From contig NZ_CP036281.1 of the NCBI RefSeq assembly GCF_007750395.1, positions 1,761,001-1,825,000 on the forward strand: 64,000 nt of DNA, in the 5' to 3' direction. A model generated the notes under the pieces. That model was not told the origin of the DNA. It saw only the letters and a program-made list of their open reading frames with translations, and did not search any database. Made by a program: the position numbers and the translations under genes. The first letter of the stretch is position 1. Each line of letters begins with the position of its first letter. Shown piece by piece: positions 35,344-43,716 of this stretch. Source of the stretch: Polystyrenella longa. Lineage in GTDB: Bacteria; Planctomycetota; Planctomycetia; Planctomycetales; Planctomycetaceae.

Positions 35344-36444
35344 ATGAGGGTGAACAGAGATCAAATCGAGAGCATTCATCGAATTCTGATGAGATGTTGC
35401 GCCATCTGTCTAGTCACTCTGTCCGTGATGGGGACTGGCGATCTACTTCTTGCTGATGCAGAGACAATCTATACCAACAGCTCTCTGGAAGATGTTCGAA
35501 CGCAAACACTCAACTGGATGATCTCGCACTCAGAACACGAAGAGTGGAAGCCCGCGTTCGAACAACTCTGGTCAACCGCTTCGCCCGAGCACCTGACAGA
35601 AACAGTGCTGGAATCTGGTCTGTTAGTTAACCCAGAAATTGAGGAATGGCGCAAAATTCCGGTAGGTTCGATTTACAACCACATGGAATCGTACGAGGCA
35701 TTACTGGAGAAACTAACAGCAGCTTCCACCAGCGAGAAACCGGACGAGCATTTCATGCTCTCTCAGGTGAGTCTCTATGTTGCCTCGACGTTGACTCGTT
35801 CGATGGAATACGACGAGGCCTGGGAGCTCTTTGCCATTTTGAAACCAGAACAACTCATCGATCCTGGAAGTTACTTCTTTTATAAATCGATCTGTGCCCA
35901 ACAACTCCTTAAGCGAGAAGCGGCACTCGAGTCATTGACTGAATTACTAGATCAGACAGAAAAGATCCCTACCCGTTACTCGCGTGTGGGTGAGTTAATG
36001 AAGATTGAACTGGAGTCCCTCGAAGAAGAATCCATTGGAGAGATTGCTCACAAGATGGGAGATTCAGAGCGTCGTCTCGAGCTGGGTCGCGCGGGGCGAC
36101 GGGTACAGAAAGTACAGAAGGACATTCTGGACTCGCTCGACAAAATGATTGAAGACCTCGAAAAACAACAGCAACAACAACAGCAGGCGGGTGCGGGTCA
36201 GGGGCAGGGGGGCCAACAGAACCAGGGGTCCATCCAACCGCTTCAGGATAGTATTATTAAAGGGTCTACGGCCCCGGGCGAAGTGGATCCTAAGAAGTTC
36301 AAAAAACAGGGAAGCTGGGGGGACCTTCCTCCCAAAGCGGAAGCCCGTGCCCGCAGTCTGATCGACCGCAATTATCCCGCCCATTACCAACAAGCCATTG
36401 AACGCTATTTCAGAAAGCTGGCCACCCGGCCGGCCGGAGAGTAG
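35344..36444 (+). CDS. Secreted helical-repeat protein of the MoxR/vWA cluster
   Basis: A 366-residue exported protein. The ATG at 35344 is preceded by AGGAG overlapping the previous stop codon; the frame extends back to 35251 but inside the previous gene. A signal-like hydrophobic region (AICLVTLSVMGTGDLLLADA) is followed by TPR-like helices (YDEAWELFAILKPEQL; YKSICAQQLLKREAALESLTELL). A coiled coil follows (VQKVQKDILDSLDKMIEDLEK), then Q8-type and Gly/Gln-rich linker, and a C-terminal WGDLPPKAEARARSLIDRNYPAHYQQAIERYFRKLA block. From memory, that block recurs at the C-terminus of proteins encoded beside BatA/vWA genes in planctomycetes. No catalytic motif. It overlaps none of the next gene, which starts 5 bases on. 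Role: probably an adaptor or scaffold of the same complex. Confidence 0.78.
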   Translation: MRVNRDQIESIHRILMRCCAICLVTLSVMGTGDLLLADAETIYTNSSLEDVRTQTLNWMISHSEHEEWKPAFEQLWSTASPEHLTETVLESGLLVNPEIEEWRKIPVGSIYNHMESYEALLEKLTAASTSEKPDEHFMLSQVSLYVASTLTRSMEYDEAWELFAILKPEQLIDPGSYFFYKSICAQQLLKREAALESLTELLDQTEKIPTRYSRVGELMKIELESLEEESIGEIAHKMGDSERRLELGRAGRRVQKVQKDILDSLDKMIEDLEKQQQQQQQAGAGQGQGGQQNQGSIQPLQDSIIKGSTAPGEVDPKKFKKQGSWGDLPPKAEARARSLIDRNYPAHYQQAIERYFRKLATRPAGE

Positions 36445-36448
36445 TTGT

Positions 36449-37642
36449 ATGAAAAGATTACTGACATCGACTTTAATTATCCTCTTCGCGAGTGGGCTCT
36501 CCGTTCTCTCTGCAGCGGATCTCCATTTGTTGAGCGGTGAAAAATCATCGGTCGAGATCAAGTCAATCAGTCCAGAGTCTGTGAAGGTATTACGAGAGGG
36601 AGAACCGGCGGAAGTATCTCTGTCTGAACTCATTTCCATTTCGTTTCCTGAGCCGGAGAGTGTCGCTGCGGAACCATTTCAGCTGACGTTACGAGATGGC
36701 TCTCGGTTGTCGGCGGCCACTCTGGAGATGAATCCGCGAACATTGAAAATTGAGTCTGAACTTTACCAGCGTGCGAGTTTGCCTACCAGTTCCGTAGGAA
36801 GTCTTCTCTTTCAACCTCTCGACGACGTTGTCGCGGGAAGCTGGCGAGATTTACTGACCAAAGAGTATGCGGCAGATGTGGTCATCATACGCAAAGGAGA
36901 TTTGCTCGACCGAATTCGAGCAGTCGTCGGTGAGATCAAAGAGGGAAAACTGCAATTGCTTCTGGATAAACGGGAAGTCGAAGTTCCACTGGAGAAATTA
37001 TTCGGTGTCATTTTTGCGACTCGAAAAGAAGAAATTCCCGATGGTCTCTGTTCAGCAACTTTTGTGAATAAACGGAGTGTCGGTCTCAAAAGTCTGAAGT
37101 TGTCCGGAGATACCTGGAAGGGTGACCTGGTTCAAGGGGGAAGTCTGGTTTTCCAGACAAGCCATCTAACCAAACTGGACTTCAGTCATGGAAAGATCGT
37201 TTATCTCTCTGATCTCGAACCGGCTGATTTGAAGTACAAACCCTTCTGGGGAGATTTCACTTGGACCTATCAACGCGATGTGAACGTCGATGGTGATCCA
37301 CTGCGTATTGGCAAGGAAGAGTTCGACAAAGGGTTATGGATTCACTCCAGAACGGAACTCGAATACCGACTTGCCCGGAAATATAGCCGCTTTCAAGCGA
37401 CGGTGGGAATCGATGAAGCGATCGCGGCAGAGATACGCTCCAAAGGGGTCGGTAAAGTCAAACTGACTATACTTGCTGATGACGAATCCAAGTTTGAAGA
37501 GATTATCTCTCCCGTGGATAAACCTCGTGAGATTGATATCGACCTGAGCGATACCCTCACATTGAAAATCATTGTCGACTATGCCGATGATCTCGACATC
37601 AGCGACCACCTGGTTCTCGGAAATGCCCGAATCCTGAAATAA
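36449..37642 (+). CDS. Secreted protein with NPCBM-like carbohydrate-binding domain
   Basis: A 397-residue exported protein. The ATG at 36449 leads straight into a signal peptide (LLTSTLIILFASGLSVLSAAD). The N-terminal half is beta-rich, with two short repeats of a strand-turn pattern (IKSISPESVKVLREGEPAEVSLSELISISFP; VVGEIKEGKLQLLLDKREVEVPLEKLFGVIF). The C-terminal 140 residues resemble NPCBM domains: KFWGD-like entry, KGLWIHSRTELEYRL, FQATVGIDEAIA, VKLTILADDE and a closing LKIIVDYADDLDISDHLVLGNARI. NPCBM domains bind galactose-type sugars in glycosidases. Here it stands without a catalytic domain, between scaffold and protease genes, spaced by 5 and 2 bases, so it is co-transcribed. It may tie the complex to a surface glycan. 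Confidence 0.78.
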   Translation: MKRLLTSTLIILFASGLSVLSAADLHLLSGEKSSVEIKSISPESVKVLREGEPAEVSLSELISISFPEPESVAAEPFQLTLRDGSRLSAATLEMNPRTLKIESELYQRASLPTSSVGSLLFQPLDDVVAGSWRDLLTKEYAADVVIIRKGDLLDRIRAVVGEIKEGKLQLLLDKREVEVPLEKLFGVIFATRKEEIPDGLCSATFVNKRSVGLKSLKLSGDTWKGDLVQGGSLVFQTSHLTKLDFSHGKIVYLSDLEPADLKYKPFWGDFTWTYQRDVNVDGDPLRIGKEEFDKGLWIHSRTELEYRLARKYSRFQATVGIDEAIAAEIRSKGVGKVKLTILADDESKFEEIISPVDKPREIDIDLSDTLTLKIIVDYADDLDISDHLVLGNARILK

Positions 37643-37644
37643 GA

Positions 37645-39471
37645 ATGAATCTCCCTGAAATCGAACGGCGAATGTTCGAAAGGATTTCGCGAGTGAGTAA
37701 TAAAGGAAAACAAAACCTGTTCGTACGCCTTGTGCTGACGCTCGGTTGCGTCTCTATTTTCAGTACGATCACCATAACTTCAGCCTGGGCAGTGGATCCG
37801 CAGGTAATCGAGACCGAGCAGGCGCGAATAGAAACGGTTGCAACCATATCAAAAGCGACCGTTTGCGTGTTCGGCTCGAAAGGGGGCGGCGGTGGTTCCG
37901 GTGTTCTCATTTCGCCAGACGGATACGCCTTGAGCAACTTCCACGTGACCGAAGCAACTGGCACATTCATGAAATGTGGTCTGGATGATGGCAAGCTATA
38001 CGACACTGTGCTGGTGGGCCTCGACCCGACGGGCGACGTCGCCTTAATTAAACTACTCGGCCGTGAGGACTTTCCGTATGCACCGCTGGGGAACAGCGAT
38101 CAAGTGCAGGTCGGCGATGAAGTTTACACCGTCGGGAACCCTTTTCTACTGGCGGCAGATTATCGTCCTTCGGTAAGTTTAGGAATTGTATCCGGCACGC
38201 ATCGGTATCAATATCCAGCAGGAACCTTTTTGGAATACACGGATTGCATTCAAGTCGACGCCGCAATTAACCCGGGGAACTCGGGTGGGCCACTCTTTAA
38301 TGACCGAGGTGAGGTCATCGGTATTAATGGTCGGGCCTCCTTTGAAAAACGAGGCCGTGTGAATACCGGTGCTGGCTACGCGATCTCCATTAATCAAATC
38401 AAAATGTTCCTCGACCATCTCAAATCGGGTCGAGTTGTCGACCACGCGACTTTAGGGGCGACTTTGGTCTCGGACGAAGATGGTACGTTGTACGTCGACC
38501 AAATTCTCGAAACAGAATCAGTATATCGACGTGGTTTGCAATCGCGTGATGAGATCATTTCCATTGCAGGAAGAACACTGACTTCCGTCAACCAGTTCAA
38601 AAATATCCTCGGGATATTCCCGGAAGGGTGGCCTGTGAAGTTGGCATTTCGTCAGGAAGGAGAAACTCAAAATATACTGGTGCGGTTGCCGGCGTTACAT
38701 TCCGAACAAGAACTGGCAGAAATTGTCAAACCGAAAAAGAGCATGCATCCCGCGATGGGAGAAGTAGAAAAACAACCGACAGGTCCTGAAGAGTATCAGC
38801 ATCTTTACGAAGCTAAACCGGGATACGCGAATTACTATTTTAATCGCGTTCAACAGGAACGAGTGCTCCAGGCTTACCGGTCGACGGTGCAGAATCTTGA
38901 GATGACGGAAGCTGCTCAAAACAAATCGGTTTGGGTGGTTACGGGTACGGAAGCGAAAGGAGCCAAGTACGAACTTGTTCTGGCACCAACGGCGATTGGT
39001 TTCCGCATCGGAAGAGGAATCTATTTGCAGCCACTTCAGGGTGAAGCGGGAATCGATGAACCTGAAGCAAGCGGCGGTCTATTGATCGCTCTGCATCAAC
39101 TTCGCGTCTGGCTCACGAACGGACCATCTGGGTTTACAGACAACTACCACTGGGGAAGCGAACCCCTCGATGGTGAGGGGCCGCTGGTCGACGTATTGGT
39201 CACCACTTGGGAGAACATGGAATCCCGCTGGTTATTCAATCAGGAAACGGGGCAACTTGTGGGACTCGATTCCCGGCGTGTGGAAGATATTGAAGCTTGT
39301 GAGCTGAGGTTCGGAAGTTATCAGCAATATGAACAGGTCTTTTTCCCAGAGCAAATTCGAGTCTCCTATTCAGGAACTTCTCTGGTGACACTGAACACGG
39401 AAGAAATCAAAGTTAACCAACCAGCCGCAGCTTCGGAAAACAAAGATGCCAAAGTGGAGGAACAGAAATGA
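37645..39471 (+). CDS. Trypsin-like serine protease (DegP/S1C type), intact triad
   Basis: A 608-residue exported protease with a signal peptide (LVLTLGCVSIFSTITITSAWA). The S1C catalytic triad is complete: His100 in LSNFHVTE, Asp131 in DPTGDVALIK and Ser213 in NPGNSGGPLF. GYAISINQIKMFLD ends the protease domain, followed by a PDZ-like segment (LYVDQILETESVYRRGLQSRDEIISIAGRTLTS). A C-terminal region of about 220 residues (from roughly residue 375) has no recognised family and contains tryptophan-rich strands. It starts two bases after the preceding gene and overlaps the following one by four. It would act in the periplasm on misfolded or regulatory substrates, and is the only one of the three adjacent trypsin-fold proteins with an intact active site. 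Confidence 0.92.
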   Translation: MNLPEIERRMFERISRVSNKGKQNLFVRLVLTLGCVSIFSTITITSAWAVDPQVIETEQARIETVATISKATVCVFGSKGGGGGSGVLISPDGYALSNFHVTEATGTFMKCGLDDGKLYDTVLVGLDPTGDVALIKLLGREDFPYAPLGNSDQVQVGDEVYTVGNPFLLAADYRPSVSLGIVSGTHRYQYPAGTFLEYTDCIQVDAAINPGNSGGPLFNDRGEVIGINGRASFEKRGRVNTGAGYAISINQIKMFLDHLKSGRVVDHATLGATLVSDEDGTLYVDQILETESVYRRGLQSRDEIISIAGRTLTSVNQFKNILGIFPEGWPVKLAFRQEGETQNILVRLPALHSEQELAEIVKPKKSMHPAMGEVEKQPTGPEEYQHLYEAKPGYANYYFNRVQQERVLQAYRSTVQNLEMTEAAQNKSVWVVTGTEAKGAKYELVLAPTAIGFRIGRGIYLQPLQGEAGIDEPEASGGLLIALHQLRVWLTNGPSGFTDNYHWGSEPLDGEGPLVDVLVTTWENMESRWLFNQETGQLVGLDSRRVEDIEACELRFGSYQQYEQVFFPEQIRVSYSGTSLVTLNTEEIKVNQPAAASENKDAKVEEQK

Positions 39472-40544
39472 AACAACAATTCCGTTTCCATCTGCTGATG
39501 ACACTGACTCTCGCACTAACACTAATACTGACATTGGGGGTAATACTTCCCTTCACGGCTTCGCAGTCGGCGCGGGCTGAAAATCGGCTTTCGCCCGTGA
39601 TCAATAAAATTCTCCCCTGCATGGTCAAGATTTTTGGGGCAGGAGGAATCAGTAGTCTGGAAAGTTACGGCACTGGATTTCTAATTTCGTCAGACGGACA
39701 TTTTGTCACCGTCTGGTCCCACGTACTTGATACAGACCGTGTTCGCGTTGTTCTGGCAGATGGCCAGAGATTAACGGCTCAAATAGTCGACTTCGATCCA
39801 CATCGTGATCTCGCCTTGCTTAAACTCGATGGTGATTTTAATGACCTTCCGCACATTAATCTGGAAGAAATCACCACGGCCAATGTAGGAACACGGGTGC
39901 TCGCCTTTAGTAACATGTTCAAAGTAGCTACGGGCAACGAGCCGGTTTCCGTGATGCACGGTGTTATCGCTTCTCGCACGGAACTGGAGGCACGTCGCGG
40001 TTCTTACGAAGTCCCCTTTGCAGGGCCGGTCTATATCGTCGATGCACCAACGAACAATTCGGGAGCAGCAGGTGGTGTCCTGACAGACTATCAAGGTCAG
40101 GTCATCGCCATGATTGGAAAAGAACTCCGTAACAGCGAAACCAATACCTGGGTTCATTACGCCATGCCCATTGAAGGGATTGCCAAAGCGGCCACGGCGA
40201 TGAAAGCGGGCAACTATGACGGTCGAGAAGGGGATCCACTCAACGAACCTGTTGATCCTAAGTCTCGAATTAAAACTCGCGATCTGGGATTCATTCTCGT
40301 TCCCGATGTCGTCGCTCGAACACCCGCCTATGTGGATCGAGTACTCAGTGAAACGCCTGCTGCGGAAGTCGGGATCCAACCTGACGACCTCATTCTGTTT
40401 ATCAATGACCAAATTGTTCCCTCGATCGAGGATGTAATGCAGGTCATGGCCCGACTGGAAGAATTTGACGACGTTAAAATTATTCTCAGACGGGGTGATC
40501 AAATTCTGACATTGGAATTCTCGGTCCCGGTTCGGGAAGATTAA
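39468..40544 (+). CDS. Trypsin-fold protein with PDZ domain, nucleophile Ser apparently lost
   Basis: A 358-residue exported protein with a signal peptide (LMTLTLALTLILTLGVILPF). It keeps the DegP-like fold: GTGFLISSDGHFVTVWSHVLD with His85, and DFDPHRDLALLKL with Asp114. The nucleophile loop, normally GNSGGP, reads NNSGAAGGV (196-204); the best alignment places Ala201 at the Ser position, though Ser198 just before could sit in a changed loop. A PDZ domain follows (AYVDRVLSETPAAEVGIQPDDLILFINDQIV). The ATGA overlap with the active protease gene indicates translational coupling. I regard it as a probable pseudoprotease that may bind peptides or regulate its neighbour. No close described relative is known to me. 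Confidence 0.82.
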   Translation: MKQQFRFHLLMTLTLALTLILTLGVILPFTASQSARAENRLSPVINKILPCMVKIFGAGGISSLESYGTGFLISSDGHFVTVWSHVLDTDRVRVVLADGQRLTAQIVDFDPHRDLALLKLDGDFNDLPHINLEEITTANVGTRVLAFSNMFKVATGNEPVSVMHGVIASRTELEARRGSYEVPFAGPVYIVDAPTNNSGAAGGVLTDYQGQVIAMIGKELRNSETNTWVHYAMPIEGIAKAATAMKAGNYDGREGDPLNEPVDPKSRIKTRDLGFILVPDVVARTPAYVDRVLSETPAAEVGIQPDDLILFINDQIVPSIEDVMQVMARLEEFDDVKIILRRGDQILTLEFSVPVRED

Positions 40545-40562
40545 AACCCATCCTGAAACTCG

Positions 40563-40590
40563 GTTGTGGCTGTGTTGTTGTGGCTGTGTT
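40563..40590 (+). repeat. 14-bp perfect tandem duplication
   Basis: GTTGTGGCTGTGTT occurs twice head-to-tail (40563-40576 and 40577-40590) in the 109-base gap between the second and third trypsin-fold genes. It is a recent slippage duplication in a non-coding spacer; no regulatory role can be assigned. Confidence 0.85.
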
Positions 40591-40653
40591 AGAGACAGTA
40601 ACACAAGGGCATGTATTACTCACCAGAGGGTTTAAGGACCGTTTAAAAGTTTA

Positions 40654-42714
40654 ATGATGAAACTCGGAACACAAATGCTGCGATCTGATTCCAAATTGCA
40701 CTGTACGCGAATTCGACTCTCGACGAGTAGGTTCACTTTGTTTTTCCTAATCGTTGGTTCACTGCTCGCCTTCTCATCCTTGGTGGATGCCGCGCAGAAT
40801 GAATCCAAGCCGTCGCTTATCAAACTTGAAGAACAAGCTTTTCAGGAAGCAGTCGCGACTGTATCGCCTTCCCTGGTTCGGATTGAAACCGTCGGCGGCA
40901 GGGAAGTCGTTCAATCACAACTCACCTCCACTGCAGCGTCGACAGGAGTCGTTGTATCTCCTGATGGGTACATCATCACGAGTTCTTATCATTTTCTTTC
41001 AAAACCGAGCTCAATTATCGTTCAGCTATTTGATGGGCGTCGATTTCCTGCAGAAACCGTCTCGCAAGACGAAATCCTCAAAGTAACTTTACTGAAAATT
41101 GAAACGGGCGGATTAATCGTCCCTCCTGCGGTTGATGCGGAGGAGATTAAAGTTGGTCAATGGGCATTGGCTTTAGGGAAGACGTATTCCGCCGAGGTTC
41201 CTAATCTCTCTGTGGGCGTCGTCAGCGCACTCAACCGCGTCTGGGGCAAAGCCGTCGCTCAAACCGACGCCAAGATTTCCCCCGTTAACTATGGTGGTCC
41301 GCTGGTTGATATCCAGGGCCGTGTCATGGGGATACTGGTTCCACTTTCGCCGGATGATAACACCGTACAGGCAGGTACAGACTGGTACGATTCGGGAATC
41401 GGTTTCGCTGTTTCTTTCCCCACGATTCAACAACATCTGGATGAAATGAAAACAGGCAAAGAGCTGAAGCGAGGACTCCTTGGTGTGGTGGTTGAAAAAG
41501 GAGAAACGATGGGTGGCCCTGCAGCTGTCGAGCAGGTTCGTTTCGGTTCTCCAGCCGAAGACGCTGGGATTGGGGAGGGAGATGTGATCGTCAAAATCAA
41601 CGATCTGCCCATCGAAACTCAGAACGACTTTAAGTTTGCAATGGGAACGCGCTACGCGGGCGAGACGCTACAAGTCGGTATCAAGAATAAAGAGGAAACG
41701 AGAACAGTCGAAGCGACTCTGGTTGATGAATTACTACCTTATGAATCGGGGTTCATCGGCATTCTGGCCGAGAGAAAATCGTTAGGATCGGCTGAGCCAG
41801 GAATCGCAGTTCGGTACGTCTACCCTGACAGTCCTGCAGATCAGGCGGGGATCAAGCCAGGAGATCGTTTGATTAAATTTAATGAAGAAACTATCGAACG
41901 CTCCGCACAGATGGAGGAGCTTATCGGGTCTAATATCGTCGATGATGAAGTTGATGTAGTGGTATTACAGAATGGCGAAGAGCAGTCACTGAAGCTGAAG
42001 CTGGCCTCGAAAAACAAAGTTTCCCTCCCTGACGAATTGGAACCGGCTCTGGTGCCCGCACTTGATCCGAACGCGTTACCCGAGGGGTTCCCGAAGACGG
42101 GGCGGCTTTCTGAAGAACTGGAAGAACTCAAACATCGTTTCTGGGCTTATGTTCCCGAAGACTACAATCCAGATTTTCCTTATTCGCTACTCGTCTGGAT
42201 ACATCCTGCCGGTCAATCGATGGAAGCACCGATGATGAAAGCATTTCGCGCGGAGTGTGATAAGCGGGGAATTATATTACTCGCCCCCCTCGCGGCAGAA
42301 GAAGAAGGCTGGAGTAACGAAGAATTCGAATTCATTGAGGAACTAATCGAGACTGTCCGCGAGCGTTATTTTATTGACCCCTGGCGAACTGTTGTTTTCA
42401 GCACGGGAGACAGCAGCCGCTTTGCCACTCAGTTTGTGTTGCGTCAACCGGAACAGGTTGCTGGACTGGCTCTATCTAATTCGTTGATACTCTCTCGTCC
42501 CCCTGAACCCGAACCCGGATTGGACCTCAGTTTCTTTCTGGGAGCTGCAAGCGATTTTCAGCAGCAGAAACAGTTAGAACAAGTCGTTGAGCAATTGCAG
42601 AACATGAAACACGAAGCAATTCTGTATAAATCGGAATCAGATTCAACGACGACTTTTCCCGAGGACTTAATAGAACGGTTATGTGTTTGGATTGATTCTC
42701 TGGATCGGATTTGA
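40654..42714 (+). CDS. Trypsin-fold pseudoprotease fused to two PDZ domains and an alpha/beta-hydrolase-like domain
   Basis: A 686-residue exported protein (signal LFFLIVGSLLAFSSLVDA). Residues of about 60-255 keep the DegP fold (STGVVVSPDGYIITSS; VGQWALALGKTY; GIGFAVSFPTIQQHL). His113 is kept, but Asp is replaced by Lys143 (DEILKVTLLKI) and the nucleophile Ser by Tyr213 (SPVNYGGPLVD), so serine-protease activity is ruled out by sequence. Two PDZ domains follow (about 275-355 with FGSPAEDAGIGEGDVIVKIND, and 365-455 with DSPADQAGIKPGDRLIKFNE). The C-terminal 200 residues resemble a PHB-depolymerase-like alpha/beta hydrolase (FWAYVPEDYNPDFPYSLLVWIHP; VVFSTGDSSRFATQFVL) whose elbow GDSSR deviates from GxSxG in the last Gly. 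It ends the cluster. A binding or sensing role is inferred. Confidence 0.85.
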   Translation: MMKLGTQMLRSDSKLHCTRIRLSTSRFTLFFLIVGSLLAFSSLVDAAQNESKPSLIKLEEQAFQEAVATVSPSLVRIETVGGREVVQSQLTSTAASTGVVVSPDGYIITSSYHFLSKPSSIIVQLFDGRRFPAETVSQDEILKVTLLKIETGGLIVPPAVDAEEIKVGQWALALGKTYSAEVPNLSVGVVSALNRVWGKAVAQTDAKISPVNYGGPLVDIQGRVMGILVPLSPDDNTVQAGTDWYDSGIGFAVSFPTIQQHLDEMKTGKELKRGLLGVVVEKGETMGGPAAVEQVRFGSPAEDAGIGEGDVIVKINDLPIETQNDFKFAMGTRYAGETLQVGIKNKEETRTVEATLVDELLPYESGFIGILAERKSLGSAEPGIAVRYVYPDSPADQAGIKPGDRLIKFNEETIERSAQMEELIGSNIVDDEVDVVVLQNGEEQSLKLKLASKNKVSLPDELEPALVPALDPNALPEGFPKTGRLSEELEELKHRFWAYVPEDYNPDFPYSLLVWIHPAGQSMEAPMMKAFRAECDKRGIILLAPLAAEEEGWSNEEFEFIEELIETVRERYFIDPWRTVVFSTGDSSRFATQFVLRQPEQVAGLALSNSLILSRPPEPEPGLDLSFFLGAASDFQQQKQLEQVVEQLQNMKHEAILYKSESDSTTTFPEDLIERLCVWIDSLDRI

Positions 42715-42861
42715 GTATGGTTGCTGACGGGTAAGGCGTCCTCAGAGCGTTGATTATCCGCAGAAAAACGAATTGAGTCAGGTTTAAAACGCGCGAATTA
42801 GTGGGGTGCTCCTCGGAATGCGTGTTTTCTCCCGGGTTATGATAAACAGAAAGTATCGCAT

Positions 42862-43674
42862 ATGTCGGCAGGGAATCTGCTGGAAGCAATTGTGTTGGGA
42901 GTCATTCAGGGAATCGCTGAATTCCTGCCAATCAGTTCATCCGGGCACCTCGTGATTTGTGCGGACATCATTAAAGCGTTTACGGGAGAGGAGTTCGACC
43001 CGGAAGCCAGCTTGCAGATGAATGTCGCGCTGCACGCAGGAACCTTGCTTTCGATCGTAATCGTTTATCGAAAAATCCTCCTCAAGATGATCTTTCAACC
43101 AAACTCCTGGTCGCCGATTCTGATCGCCACGGCTCCACTGGTTCTCATCGCGTTGACTCCCATTAAAGATATGATGGAAGCGATGGCCACTCCCATGGTG
43201 GCGGGAGTTTGTCTTTTGGTAACGGCGGCGCTGCTCTTTCTGTCAGCCCGCTTTCAAGGCAAATCGGATCCGGAGCCGCCTGCCGATATTGAGGTGCCCA
43301 TTTGGAAGGCAGCGATCATCGGATTGTTTCAGGCATTTGCACTTCTGCCGGGAATATCACGATCAGGATCAACGATCACCAGTGCCCTGTTCCTGGGGAT
43401 TTCTCGCGAGGAAGCTGCACGGTTCTCTTTCTTGATAGCCATTCCCGCGATTAGTGGAGCGACATTGCTGATGCTGAAAGACTACTTTTCAGAAGGAGCG
43501 AAAAGTTCGGTCTCCCTCATGCCTTTAGCAGTAGGCGCGCTCGTGTCCTTTCTGGTGGGGCTCTTCGCCTTGAAATGGTTATTGAAGATTATTGCCCGCG
43601 GTAAGTTGCACTATTTTGGCTGGTACTGCCTAACCGTCGGTCTACTGACAATCGGCTGGAAATTATTCATTTAG
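42862..43674 (+). CDS. uppP: Undecaprenyl-diphosphatase
   Basis: A 270-residue polytopic membrane enzyme (BacA/UppP family) that dephosphorylates undecaprenyl diphosphate to recycle the lipid carrier for peptidoglycan and glycan synthesis; it also underlies bacitracin resistance. The two signature motifs are QGIAEFLPISSSGHL near the N-terminus and LPGISRSGSTITSALFLGI in the second half, with about eight hydrophobic segments and normal length. The ATG at 42862 gives the standard start. It is on the same strand as the protease cluster, 147 bases after it, and converges on the giant-protein gene 42 bases downstream. Confidence 0.96.
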   Translation: MSAGNLLEAIVLGVIQGIAEFLPISSSGHLVICADIIKAFTGEEFDPEASLQMNVALHAGTLLSIVIVYRKILLKMIFQPNSWSPILIATAPLVLIALTPIKDMMEAMATPMVAGVCLLVTAALLFLSARFQGKSDPEPPADIEVPIWKAAIIGLFQAFALLPGISRSGSTITSALFLGISREEAARFSFLIAIPAISGATLLMLKDYFSEGAKSSVSLMPLAVGALVSFLVGLFALKWLLKIIARGKLHYFGWYCLTVGLLTIGWKLFI

Positions 43675-43680
43675 TTTACA

Positions 43681-43709
43681 TGTTCTCTTCTGAATATCGT
43701 CAGAGAACA
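43681..43709. terminator. Hairpin between convergent uppP and giant-protein genes
   Basis: TGTTCTCT (43681-43688) and AGAGAACA (43702-43709) form a perfect 8-bp stem with a 13-nt loop in the 42-base gap between convergent stop codons. There is no T-tract on either strand, so termination is suggested mainly by position. Confidence 0.35.
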
Positions 43710-43716
43710 AGTTCCG

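Noticed and set aside
39771-40604. A 277-codon minus-strand frame opposite the second trypsin-fold gene
   Set aside because: Shadow of a gene with clear homology and translational coupling; no domain found in the product.
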